A stretch of DNA of 64,000 nt. Source: JAXMBN01 sp046349875. GTDB lineage: Bacteria > Planctomycetota > Planctomycetia > Pirellulales > Pirellulaceae. The notes beneath the pieces are model-generated. The model worked only from the letters and a program-made list of their open reading frames with translations, searched no databases and was not told where the DNA came from. The stretch lies in contig JAXMBN010000021.1 in the NCBI GenBank assembly GCA_046349875.1, positions 40,363 through 104,362 on the forward strand. The letters are read 5' to 3'. Every line of letters starts with the position of its first letter. Within the stretch, counting starts at the first letter, position 1. The position numbers were made by a program, and so were the translations under genes. This document shows, one piece after another, positions 53,423 to 62,069 of this stretch.

Positions 53423-56400
53423 CGCTATCGGAAGCTGCAGCAGTCAGTCCCACCAAGGTTCCGTTGGCTGCGTTTTCATTGACCGCATTGGTTGTGGCGT
53501 TTGTGTCGCTTACCGTTCCCACATCGAACTCATCGATGTCGTTGATGCCGATGGAAAAATTCTGGTCGGTGTAGGATCCATCGGCTGACGTGGCGCGAAC
53601 GGTGATGGTGCGTGATGCTCCATCGGCTTCGCGGTTGATGGCCCCTGCGACTGTCACCACGCCCGTGTTGGCATCGATGGCAAAGCGACCACCATCGTTG
53701 TTAAAGAGCGTGTACGTAATGTTGTTGGTGGTGCTGTCGGCATCGGAGGCAGTCGCAGTGATTCCAACGACCGTTCCCACAGACGCGTTTTCATCGACTG
53801 CGTTGGTCGTGGCATTGGTATCGGTAACGGTACCCACATCGAACTCGTCGACGTCATTGATGCCGATGGAAAAGTTTTGTCGGTGTAAGAACCATCGGCC
53901 GAAGTCGCGGACAGTAACGGTGTGCGAAGCATTGGCTTCGCGGTTGAGCAACGTTCCATTTGCCACGGTAACGACACCGGTATTGAGATCGATAGCGAAA
54001 CGGCCGCTAGCGCTGTCGGTAAGCGTATACGTAACCGTGCTATTGGTCGCATCGCTATCGGAAGCTGATGCCGTCAGTCCCACCAAGGTTCCGTTGGCTG
54101 CGTTTTCATTGACCGCATTGGTTGTGGCATTGGTGTCGCTCACGGTCCCCACATCGAATTCGTCGATGTCATTGATACCGATGGTAAAATTCTGATCGGT
54201 ATAAGAACCATCCGCTGAGGTGGCTCGGACAGTGATGGTGCGCGATGCACCATCGGTTTCGCGGTTGATGGCTCCAGCGACGGTGACGACGCCGGAATTG
54301 GCATCGATGGTGAAACGGCCACCATCATTATTGAAGAGGCTGTAGGTGATGGTGTTGGTCGTACCATCGGCATCGGATGCCGATGCGGTGATGCCAACAG
54401 TAGTACCTATCGACACGTTTTCGTTGATGGCATTGGAGGCCGCGTTGGTATCGGTTACCGTACCGACATCAAATTCGTCAGCATCGGTTACTTGTATGAC
54501 AAAGATTTCATCATACGTGGTTCCTGCCGCATCGGTCACTCGCACGGTGATCGAGTGCGAAGTGTTTGATTCGTAGTTGAGAAGACTCGAATTGGCGACT
54601 GTCAGGATGCCTGTGGAATTGCCGATCGCAAATCGGCCTCCAGCCGAATCGACTAAGCTGTAGGTGAAGGTGTCGCCTGAATCTCGGTCAGTTGGAGTGA
54701 AGGTACCGATCGATGTTCCATTGGCCGAGTTTTCGACGATGCTCGTGGCAGACGCAGATAGGTCATAGGGCGTGTCATTGGCACCTTGAATCGTCACGGT
54801 AATCTGCGTGGTACTCGACATACCAGCGGCATCGGTCACCGTATAAGAAAACACGTCTTGGAGTGTATTGCTGGTAGTGCGAAGGGCTTGGACCGTGGTG
54901 TTGTTATTGTCGACGGTGTAGCTGTAGGTACCGTCCGATTGGATTTGAATCGATCCATACGAGCCTGTGACGGAACTTGCGACCGATCCGGATGCAGAGG
55001 AAACGACTCCTGCTGCGACGCCGGTGACGGAGAAGGAATCGCCAGGATCGACGTCGCTATCGTTGGTCAACACATTGCCGCTAGGGTTCGTACCTGCGGT
55101 GGCATTCGCAATGCCTCCGGCTTCCAATGCCGTCGCGGCATCGGATACGGTGGTGGTTGCCACGTTGACGGCTAACTGCGCTCCGAACTCGGAGGTTTCA
55201 TTGGTGGTGGTATCGGTCGCTGTCGCGGTGATGAAATCGGTTGCGGCGACGCTGACTCCTAGGCTTGTCGAGAAGGTGGCATTGCCCGATCCGTCGGTCG
55301 TGACATTGATCGAACCCAGATAGGTGCGACCTTGGAGATAGCCGTTGGCGGAAGAAGCGGTGTTGGAGAAAAATTCGAGCGTATACGTACGATTGGCAAC
55401 GCTTTGGAACGTACCACCTACGGAAAGTGCGGTTCCGGTGCTATTGGCGACAGTCAAGACAGGAAAGTTTTGCAGAGAGTTACCACCAGAGTCGGCATCG
55501 TTCGCATCGTTGGTCGTGTAGTACGGCGCTGATCCAAAACTGGTGTTGTCGGTGGAGGATTGGAGATCGATCCCAATTTGTCCCGTGGCGGCTGAACCAT
55601 CGCGAGCCGTGATCGTTCCATTTCCGTACATGGAGTTTTGGGTGATGCGAACACCCGTGGCTCCATTGTTCACCGTGATACCGGCTCCATAGTTATTTGC
55701 GATCACGTTTTCGGAGATGGTGATGTTGGATACGCCTGACCGAATGGCGATGGCATCGCTTTGGACAGTGGCACCACCACTGGGGCCAATACCGTTATTC
55801 GTGATCGTGTTGTTGTCAATCGTGACCGAAGTGGTGGAACCCGAGAGGATGATGGCCTGTGTCGAGGTTCCTGAGATCGAGTTCCCTTGGATGGTGATAC
55901 TGGTGGAATTGGCAATAGCGATTCCATCCCCGTTTGAAAACCCAATGCCACCATCTTGAAAAGTGTTTCCCGTGATCGTCCAACTGTTGGACGCATTGGC
56001 CATGTAGAGTCCTGTTTGGCCGTTGAAGGAAAGGATGTTATTTCGGACAGTACCACTATCGGCACCGTTGGATGAGATACCTGTCAAGTTGCGAAGCGAA
56101 GAACCTGGATCGGTGATTCCCGTCGCAAGGCTACCGATGACGTTATTCTCGATCATCGTCCCGGTCACGTTGTTTTGCAACGAGATGGCGGCACCATTGG
56201 TAAATCCATACATGCCTAATCCACGGATGGTCGTATTGTTCGCACCGACATCGAACCCCGCTGCGATCGTCGACTTGCCAACGATGACAATCTCGGGGCG
56301 TTGCACCGTTGTTAAGCTGAGACCATCTACACCAACGCTACCCGAACTTAGCGTACCGACGTTCGTGTTTCCCGCATTGGTCGTTTGGGTCGCACCATCG

Positions 56401-57257
56401 ATGACGACCCCTTCCGTGATAGTCGGAAGAGCTGATGCAAGTTGGAGGATCCATCGTCCATCGGTGCCCGATGTCCCTACAAAACTCTCTTCGAGGGCTG
56501 AGATGTTGAATGAAATCGTATCGATTCCAGAGGTGTTGTTCGCTGCGATGAGGGCTTCGCGGAGCGAGATCTTCCCATCGGTTCCACCATTGACGGCGTT
56601 GAGTTGCTCAATGGTGTAGGCACTTCCCAGTCCGCTATCATCAAAATCCGATGCCGTCGTAACGGTAAGGGTGCTGATCACATTTTGCACAGTGACCGAC
56701 AGGGTTTGGGTGTCCGTCAAAGTTCCATCCGAAACTTGAACGACAACGACGTAAACGTTATTGCCATCGGCATCCGTCGGAGCCTCGAAATCGGGAGCGG
56801 ATACAAAAGCCAAGACCCCGGAACTATTGATCGAGAAATGGGCTGCATCGGCACCCGACAAACTATAGGTGAGCGATACAGCAGGTAGATCCGCGTCGGT
56901 TGCGGTGACCGTCGTGACGCTGGTCAGCGTTTCATTCACATTGATCGATGCAGTGGTCCCGCCACCATTGCTCGTAATGATGGGAGCGTTGTCATTGACC
57001 GGCGTGATGGTCAGACTAAAGGTTCCCGAGGATGTTGTGCCAACGCCATCATCGACCGAAAATTGAAATGCATCGCTACTCGTTTCACTTCCATTGTGCG
57101 AGTAGGTAATGATGCCCGAGTTGATATCGGCCTGCGTGAAGGTGCTATTTGTTCCCATGGCAACGCCTGACTTATAGAGCGTACCATTGGATGTGGCTGA
57201 GGTGATGGTGTAGGTTAGTTGGGACGCCGTGTGATCGACGTCCGTCGTTTGGAGCAT
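53376..57257 (-). CDS. Giant protein A, segment 3: cadherin-like, beta-helix, VCBS and cadherin repeats
   Basis: An open segment of 1,293 residues. First comes a CSPG/cadherin-like unit (ADINSGIITYSHNGSETSSD), then a cadherin domain (about 88-195). A CSLREA-type right-handed beta-helix follows (about 196-700), opening with ISLREALIAANN and rich in NNTI-type turns (TIRGLGMYGFTNGAAI, NTITNNGIGPSGG). One VCBS unit follows with LTNDSDVDPGD and YSYTVDNNNTTVQALRT, then the cadherin array with repeats of the form ENAANGTLVGLTASASDSDA. Near 53880-53917 two small deletions shift the frame briefly and restore it. The frame is lost near 53395. Confidence 0.82.
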   Translation of the reverse strand: MLQTTDVDHTASQLTYTITSATSNGTLYKSGVAMGTNSTFTQADINSGIITYSHNGSETSSDAFQFSVDDGVGTTSSGTFSLTITPVNDNAPIITSNGGGTTASINVNETLTSVTTVTATDADLPAVSLTYSLSGADAAHFSINSSGVLAFVSAPDFEAPTDADGNNVYVVVVQVSDGTLTDTQTLSVTVQNVISTLTVTTASDFDDSGLGSAYTIEQLNAVNGGTDGKISLREALIAANNTSGIDTISFNISALEESFVGTSGTDGRWILQLASALPTITEGVVIDGATQTTNAGNTNVGTLSSGSVGVDGLSLTTVQRPEIVIVGKSTIAAGFDVGANNTTIRGLGMYGFTNGAAISLQNNVTGTMIENNVIGSLATGITDPGSSLRNLTGISSNGADSGTVRNNILSFNGQTGLYMANASNSWTITGNTFQDGGIGFSNGDGIAIANSTSITIQGNSISGTSTQAIILSGSTTSVTIDNNTITNNGIGPSGGATVQSDAIAIRSGVSNITISENVIANNYGAGITVNNGATGVRITQNSMYGNGTITARDGSAATGQIGIDLQSSTDNTSFGSAPYYTTNDANDADSGGNSLQNFPVLTVANSTGTALSVGGTFQSVANRTYTLEFFSNTASSANGYLQGRTYLGSINVTTDGSGNATFSTSLGVSVAATDFITATATDTTTNETSEFGAQLAVNVATTTVSDAATALEAGGIANATAGTNPSGNVLTNDSDVDPGDSFSVTGVAAGVVSSASGSVASSVTGSYGSIQIQSDGTYSYTVDNNNTTVQALRTTSNTLQDVFSYTVTDAAGMSSTTQITVTIQGANDTPYDLSASATSIVENSANGTSIGTFTPTDRDSGDTFTYSLVDSAGGRFAIGNSTGILTVANSSLLNYESNTSHSITVRVTDAAGTTYDEIFVIQVTDADEFDVGTVTDTNAASNAINENVSIGTTVGITASASDADGTTNTITYSLFNNDGGRFTIDANSGVVTVAGAINRETDGASRTITVRATSADGSYTDQNFTIGINDIDEFDVGTVSDTNATTNAVNENAANGTLVGLTASASDSDATNSTVTYTLTDSASGRFAIDLNTGVVTVANGTLLNREANASHTVTVRDFGRWFLHRQNFSIGINDVDEFDVGTVTDTNATTNAVDENASVGTVVGITATASDADSTTNNITYTLFNNDGGRFAIDANTGVVTVAGAINREADGASRTITVRATSADGSYTDQNFSIGINDIDEFDVGTVSDTNATTNAVNENAANGTLVGLTAAASDSDATNSTVTYTLDRQR

Positions 57258-57474
57258 GCTGCTTGAAATGACATTGGCAGTTGAATTCTCGGCAAAGGTG
57301 GCGCCGGTATTGGTAGCCAGTATTTGTTCGTCATTGACGGAGTTGACCGTGACCGTGACGGTGGCCGTTTCTTGGATGAGTCTTCCGACGTTGGGTGATG
57401 AAAAGAGAGCGGTTTTGGTGCTGCTGGTATCGGCCCCCGAATAATGAGCTGTAAGGGTCTCGGTTCCGGTGTTT

Positions 57475-59823
57475 TCAAAAATCGAATTTCAATCGATATT
57501 GTTGGCCGGCCGTCAAGGTTGTGGCGGCCGAGTTTTCGACGAAAGAATGAAGACCGTCGTTGGAAACCAACTGAACGCCGTCGATCCACAACCCGGATCC
57601 ATCATCCGATCCCGTCCAGAAGGTATAGGATCCGGCGGTGCTAATGTTGATGATTCCCGAGTAGCGAACTCCGAAGGTATCGGTACTACAGGTGAGCGTA
57701 TTGGAAAGTGTCGTGACATTGAAATCGTTCACGACTCCCGTCGTACCTCCCGTCGTTGGAATGTTGGCAACCGAGTTTCCAGTGGGCGTGCCGTCATGGA
57801 AATTGTAGTTTAATGCGCCTGCTCCAAACGTACTGACGGTATAGGTAAAGGTAGGAACGCCGTTGTAGTTGGATGTTGGTGTGAAGATCAGCTGTCCCGA
57901 ACCGTTGAGAGTCACAGTCCCGCCGGTGACACTGACTCCAGCGCCTCCGGCTGTGATGGATGTTCCATTGATCGCTGTAATCGTCTTGCCAGAGTTGGCA
58001 AAGGTATCATTGCCCAGAACCGAAATGGTGACCGCATTGTCTTCATTGGTCGTACTGGAATCGTTGGTGGCATCCGTGACCGCATTGATAGTGATCGTAG
58101 CGGTATCTGTGTCGGTTAACGTACCACCCGTTCCCGTATTGCCATTGTCCGAGGTGGTCATCGTGAACAGAACGGGGCCGTTGTAGTCGGCGGCGGATAC
58201 GAAGACAGGCTTGGAAGCACCTGCCAAGTAGGCATTGATGTTGGCGACGGTTCCTGTAAGTCCCAGCGTACTCGTCCCTGAACCACTGATGGTAACTCCA
58301 CCGCCGGTTGTCGCGGTCATCGTACCAGCGCTAACGCTGAGCGTTACCGACATGGAGGACGAAGCTGCGTCGACGTCTGCGATCGATAGCCCCGTCAATG
58401 CGAGTGAGTTATCTTCCGAAAGGGTCCAGCCGGATCCAGGCAAAGTGTTGGTGGGGGCATCATTCACCGCTGACACGGAAATGGAAGCGGTTCCTAGCGA
58501 CGTCGAAAAGGCAGTTGTTCCTCCGTTGCTGGAGGTGCTGGCATAGTTGGCCGTCGAATTGGTCGATGCCGTTCCCGACGTCTGGTCCCAGGCACGATAA
58601 CTGAAGGTCGCCGTTTCGGCATTGGCCGCATCGGGAGCGTAGCGGACTTGGGTGGTCGACGTGATCAAGAGGGCGTTGGTGGAGGATACCGAACCAAAGT
58701 TCTTCCAAGTGGTACCGTCGGTGGAATACTGCCAAGTACCATTGCCTGTGGTTCCTGTAATGGCGAGGCCACTGGAAGGGCTTGAATCGATATCGGCCCA
58801 ACTGCTCGATGAAAGAATGGTGCTTGCCAACGTTCCTGTTGAATTGGAATCTTCGGTCGTCGAACTTAATGAATAGCTATAGCCGCTGGTCATGGTAGGA
58901 GCATCATTGACTGCGGTGACGGTAACCGATGCCGTGGCCCTGTTGACTTGAGAGTACAGACTCGTCACTTCGCTAGAGGTGAGCCCGCGATTGGCTACCA
59001 AAACGCTATCCAAAGCACCACCATAGAATCGCGATGCGTTAAGGTCATTACGAGACCCCAAATAAAGGCTCGTAGTCGGATCGATCGAGTCCCCGCCACG
59101 TGCATTGGAGGTCTTCAATACGCCATCCAAATAGACTTTCGATCCAACGCCCGACTGAACACTTAGCGTATAGGTATGCCATTGTCCATCGTTGATGATG
59201 GATGACGCATCGAAGTTGAGTTCTTGAGCATAGGCAGCGTCATTGCTGTCTTGGATGTTCGTGAAGAGTTGATTGGCGTACGATCCGTGACTCGCTTCTG
59301 CCAAATAGATGTTGATACTGTTGGCGGTACTGACGGTACCATGGCTATAGATGTATTGGAAGAGCGAGCCGCTATTGTCGTCGATTTTGAAATTGAATGA
59401 GATCGTAAAGCTATTGTTGTAGGAGAAATCGCTCGCGACGAGATAATCGTCGACCTCATCGAAGGAGTACGCATTGCCAAAATGACCAGTAACGGTGGTG
59501 GGGCCATTGGTTGCTGTCGCCGTCGTGCCACCGATGGTATCGGTGCCGTTGCCATTGAGGCCCCAGAAGTGGGTCGCGTTGACTCCCGAGTCGATAGTCA
59601 AATATTGAAAGGAAGTCGTTCCGTTGTAATTGGAAGTGGGTGTATAGGTCAGCGTGCCGTCGCCCGTGTAGCTTAACGAACCACTACTTGGCGTTGTATA
59701 GTCGATGATAGTTTTGGTGTTCCCATCGCCGTCAGTATCGTTGGTGCGTGGGTCGATGGATGTGGCGGTGTCTTCCGAAATGGAAAAACTGTCATTGGAT
59801 GCGGTCACGATGACGTTCGGCAT
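57475..59823 (-). CDS. Giant protein A, segment 2: LamG-like, Ig-like and PA14 domains
   Basis: An open segment of 782 residues, continuous in sense with the previous one. It starts with an Ig/cadherin-like unit (SFSISEDTATSIDPRTNDTDGDG), then a LamG/concanavalin-like domain (about 75-270) with GNAYSFDEVDDYLVAS and GQWHTYTLSVQSG. A long repeated Ig-like part follows (NDAPTNTLPGSGWTLSEDN and similar). A PA14-type carbohydrate-binding domain ends it (about 665-780), with VRYSGIINISTAGSYTFWTG and SDDGSGLWIDG. The segment stops at a TGA in a T run near 57490; removing one T continues the protein as DFENTGTETL. Confidence 0.82.
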   Translation of the reverse strand: MPNVIVTASNDSFSISEDTATSIDPRTNDTDGDGNTKTIIDYTTPSSGSLSYTGDGTLTYTPTSNYNGTTSFQYLTIDSGVNATHFWGLNGNGTDTIGGTTATATNGPTTVTGHFGNAYSFDEVDDYLVASDFSYNNSFTISFNFKIDDNSGSLFQYIYSHGTVSTANSINIYLAEASHGSYANQLFTNIQDSNDAAYAQELNFDASSIINDGQWHTYTLSVQSGVGSKVYLDGVLKTSNARGGDSIDPTTSLYLGSRNDLNASRFYGGALDSVLVANRGLTSSEVTSLYSQVNRATASVTVTAVNDAPTMTSGYSYSLSSTTEDSNSTGTLASTILSSSSWADIDSSPSSGLAITGTTGNGTWQYSTDGTTWKNFGSVSSTNALLITSTTQVRYAPDAANAETATFSYRAWDQTSGTASTNSTANYASTSSNGGTTAFSTSLGTASISVSAVNDAPTNTLPGSGWTLSEDNSLALTGLSIADVDAASSSMSVTLSVSAGTMTATTGGGVTISGSGTSTLGLTGTVANINAYLAGASKPVFVSAADYNGPVLFTMTTSDNGNTGTGGTLTDTDTATITINAVTDATNDSSTTNEDNAVTISVLGNDTFANSGKTITAINGTSITAGGAGVSVTGGTVTLNGSGQLIFTPTSNYNGVPTFTYTVSTFGAGALNYNFHDGTPTGNSVANIPTTGGTTGVVNDFNVTTLSNTLTCSTDTFGVRYSGIINISTAGSYTFWTGSDDGSGLWIDGVQLVSNDGLHSFVENSAATTLTAGQQYRLKFDF

Positions 59824-61705
59824 GGCGAATGGAAATGGCTCCCATTTCCCATTGATTCGAAGCGGATACCGTGCTGCTCATCGTGACCGATGCAGCGCCA
59901 GCTTCCGTGGTTGCGATCCCGCGATGGGCTGTGTTGGTAAGGCTCCAAACCGAAGACTGGCCGGCCCCGATGGTATAGCCGCTCGGATTGTTATCCCAGT
60001 TGGTGATGTCGAGAACCACGTCGTTGGTTTGGGATGTGACCGTAACGGAAGCGGTCGTGCTGGTTCCCGTAGCACTAAAATAGGATCCGTTGGGATCGCT
60101 CGTATCGACTCCGTTGTAGACGACGGCTCCACCTTTGATATCGGTGGTAGCACCAAGCGAAACAGCAATCGTCCCTGTTCCAACGGTTGGGCTTACCAAA
60201 CGCCAGATTTCGACAGCATGGTTGCCTGTCGTGCGACCCACCTGGGTCAGAGCAACGCCTCCATAGGTAACGCTGGATACGGAGGCTCCTAATCCATCGA
60301 TCGCCAAAGTGACGTACATCACGCGGTCACTACCGCTAGCGACCGTATGCGACCAGCTCAGACTGGTTACGCCTGTGTTTTGGGCAGACGATGCAGATCC
60401 ATTGGTGGTGATGGCGAGCAAATCGATCCAATCGGACATCGCATCGTAGTCCATCGGGAACTCGGTTTCGATCGATCCCGTTCGGTATTCGAGAGCCCAG
60501 TTACCTCCAAGCGAGGCATGTCCTGTGGCGTCGATACTGGCAGCCACATCGGCACCCGTGAGATCGGCTAGAGCTTCGACAAAGGCTTGACCATCGGCCG
60601 TTGAGGCAACGTTGCAGCCATACAACAAGAGGTCTGCATCATCAGCGAAGGAGTCTTGCCAGGAGGCAATGAGATCCGACTGCCATGCCAGGGTGAGGTC
60701 GTCGATCCAGGTTCCACCCACCTGAAACGCTCCATCGACACCGTGACCAAAGATATGAACGGATTGGAGTTGTGACCGACCCGTCAGAGTCTCGGTGATT
60801 TGCTCGAGACCGTCGCGACTGTCATCGAGTAGAACGACCTCAACATCACTATCGATCGATGCTAGTAACGCATCGAGATCTTCAATGTTCGAGTTGACAA
60901 AAGCAATCTCGTGTTTCTCGCCATTATCCAATCCATTCTGCGTCGAAGCATCGCTTGATGGGCTGGTTGCATCCGCGAGCAAAGAAGACGCAGTATCAAG
61001 GGTGTCGTTAAGCGAACTCTCGAGAGAGCTTGAATCTGTTGCAAGTTGTTCCGCGGATGCCGATGTCGATTCGGCGACGGTTGAGGGTGGAACGGATGAT
61101 GGAACAGGTGACGCCGCGAAAAGGGATTCGACATCATCCCCGTCGGCCACAGCGTTGCTATCCATCGGAGCCATGGATGTTGGCTCGATGGGACTCACTT
61201 CCTCTGCGGCGATGCTCACCACCGGTTCCTCAAGCGTCGCATCATCCGTTACTTCCATGACCAAGAGGGACTCGGAAACGGTTCCATCATCACTGTTGGT
61301 AATAGTCGCGGAGGTACTTGCGTCGGTCGTCGCGAATGATTCGGTGGCCAGGGATTCATCCAGTGCCATGGCCAACGCATCATCGATGGTGTCGATCTGG
61401 TCGAAGGCCTCTGCACCGACATCCCCTGCAATCATCAAAGGAGTGGCGCTGTAGAGAATGCGGTCTTCTAGGACGATCGCATCGAGTTGTTGTGCATCAT
61501 CGGGAGACGAAGAGCCATTCCACCAATGACTCCATTGTTGGCTAAGGCTTTGAAGGTACTTTTTGAGCGGCAAATGCTGGAGCATGCCGTACGTCCCGAG
61601 TCTGACTTGAATTGGATTCCATCGTGATGCGGCCGATGGAAGGGGCATCACCGAGTCGAATTCGGTGGGTGTGGGGTTACATCTAGGATGCATCCGCCAA
61701 TGCAA
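59792..61705 (-). CDS. Giant protein A, N-terminal segment: LEPR-type motif and DUF4347
   Basis: This open segment of 637 residues begins the giant protein. Residues 79-90 are LEDRILYSATPL, the short motif seen near the start of many planctomycete surface proteins. An acidic Ser/Thr-rich stretch follows, then DUF4347 (about 265-435) with EIAFVNSNIEDLDALLASI, VHIFGHGVDG, LLLYGCNVAS and LGGNWALEYRTGS. A beta-rich domain of about 190 residues ends the segment (VSSVTYGGVALTQVG, EIWRLVSPTVGTG). DUF4347 is regularly found at the start of very large cadherin and VCBS proteins. The frame is lost near 59820 and continues in the next segment. Confidence 0.85.
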   Translation of the reverse strand: MHWRMHPRCNPTPTEFDSVMPLPSAASRWNPIQVRLGTYGMLQHLPLKKYLQSLSQQWSHWWNGSSSPDDAQQLDAIVLEDRILYSATPLMIAGDVGAEAFDQIDTIDDALAMALDESLATESFATTDASTSATITNSDDGTVSESLLVMEVTDDATLEEPVVSIAAEEVSPIEPTSMAPMDSNAVADGDDVESLFAASPVPSSVPPSTVAESTSASAEQLATDSSSLESSLNDTLDTASSLLADATSPSSDASTQNGLDNGEKHEIAFVNSNIEDLDALLASIDSDVEVVLLDDSRDGLEQITETLTGRSQLQSVHIFGHGVDGAFQVGGTWIDDLTLAWQSDLIASWQDSFADDADLLLYGCNVASTADGQAFVEALADLTGADVAASIDATGHASLGGNWALEYRTGSIETEFPMDYDAMSDWIDLLAITTNGSASSAQNTGVTSLSWSHTVASGSDRVMYVTLAIDGLGASVSSVTYGGVALTQVGRTTGNHAVEIWRLVSPTVGTGTIAVSLGATTDIKGGAVVYNGVDTSDPNGSYFSATGTSTTASVTVTSQTNDVVLDITNWDNNPSGYTIGAGQSSVWSLTNTAHRGIATTEAGAASVTMSSTVSASNQWEMGAISIRHAERHRDRIQ

Positions 61706-62069
61706 CCATAGGTTGATTAGGCGAGGGCTGAATTCATCCGTGATGGTTCGCCGATGACCAAGTCAATCGATCGATGCTATGTTCGATACAACCGTCACCA
61801 TCGATACTCGCTAGGTTACAGAAGCATTTTGTAAGCAAAGCGGTCATCGGAGCAACGTCGAGAATGCAAAGACCAATCGACCCATCCATGATCCTGGCCA
61901 CGCATCAAGACCTGAGGCGTGGTGCAGAATGGGGCACGATCATCGAATTCGATGTCTCGAGCGTAACATCGGGTTTGGCGAAGTGAATCAAAAGAGGAGT
62001 TGGTAACGGTCAGCGAAAAGATGAGGAATGAGCGAGACTATGCCGCCTGTAGCAGTCTTATGCTCTTCC
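61706..62069. other. Intergenic region between giant proteins B and A
   Basis: Should contain the promoter and start region of copy A. I see no ribosome site strong enough to fix the start, no terminator hairpin for copy B and no small gene. Confidence 0.4.

Larger units (their letters stand above)
42616..61705 (-). pseudogene. Giant DUF4347/LamG/PA14/cadherin/VCBS surface protein, copy A, with many frame breaks
   Basis: Read as one gene this covers about 19.1 kb, some 6,360 codons. Order from the N-terminus: LEDRILYSATPL motif, DUF4347, LamG-like domain, Ig/cadherin-like domains, PA14, CSLREA-type beta-helix, VCBS, cadherin array, long VCBS array, second cadherin group, Ser/Thr-rich linker, hydrophobic segment and acidic tail. 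The frame changes near 59820, 57490, 53395, 52613, 52490/52463, 52012, 45845, 45530, 45430, 45130 and 44900, plus an in-frame TAA at 43089 and two shifts after it. A compensated pair lies at 53880-53917. Most are one- or two-base events that restore the repeat when corrected. It is either a decaying adhesin or, more simply, repeated sequence with uncorrected indels. The product should be a secreted calcium-binding surface or adhesion protein. Confidence 0.75.

Noticed and set aside
45838..53588. Many long plus-strand open frames opposite the giant surface protein
   Set aside because: They are mirror images of the repeats on the other strand, carry the same periodicity and show no independent domains or starts.
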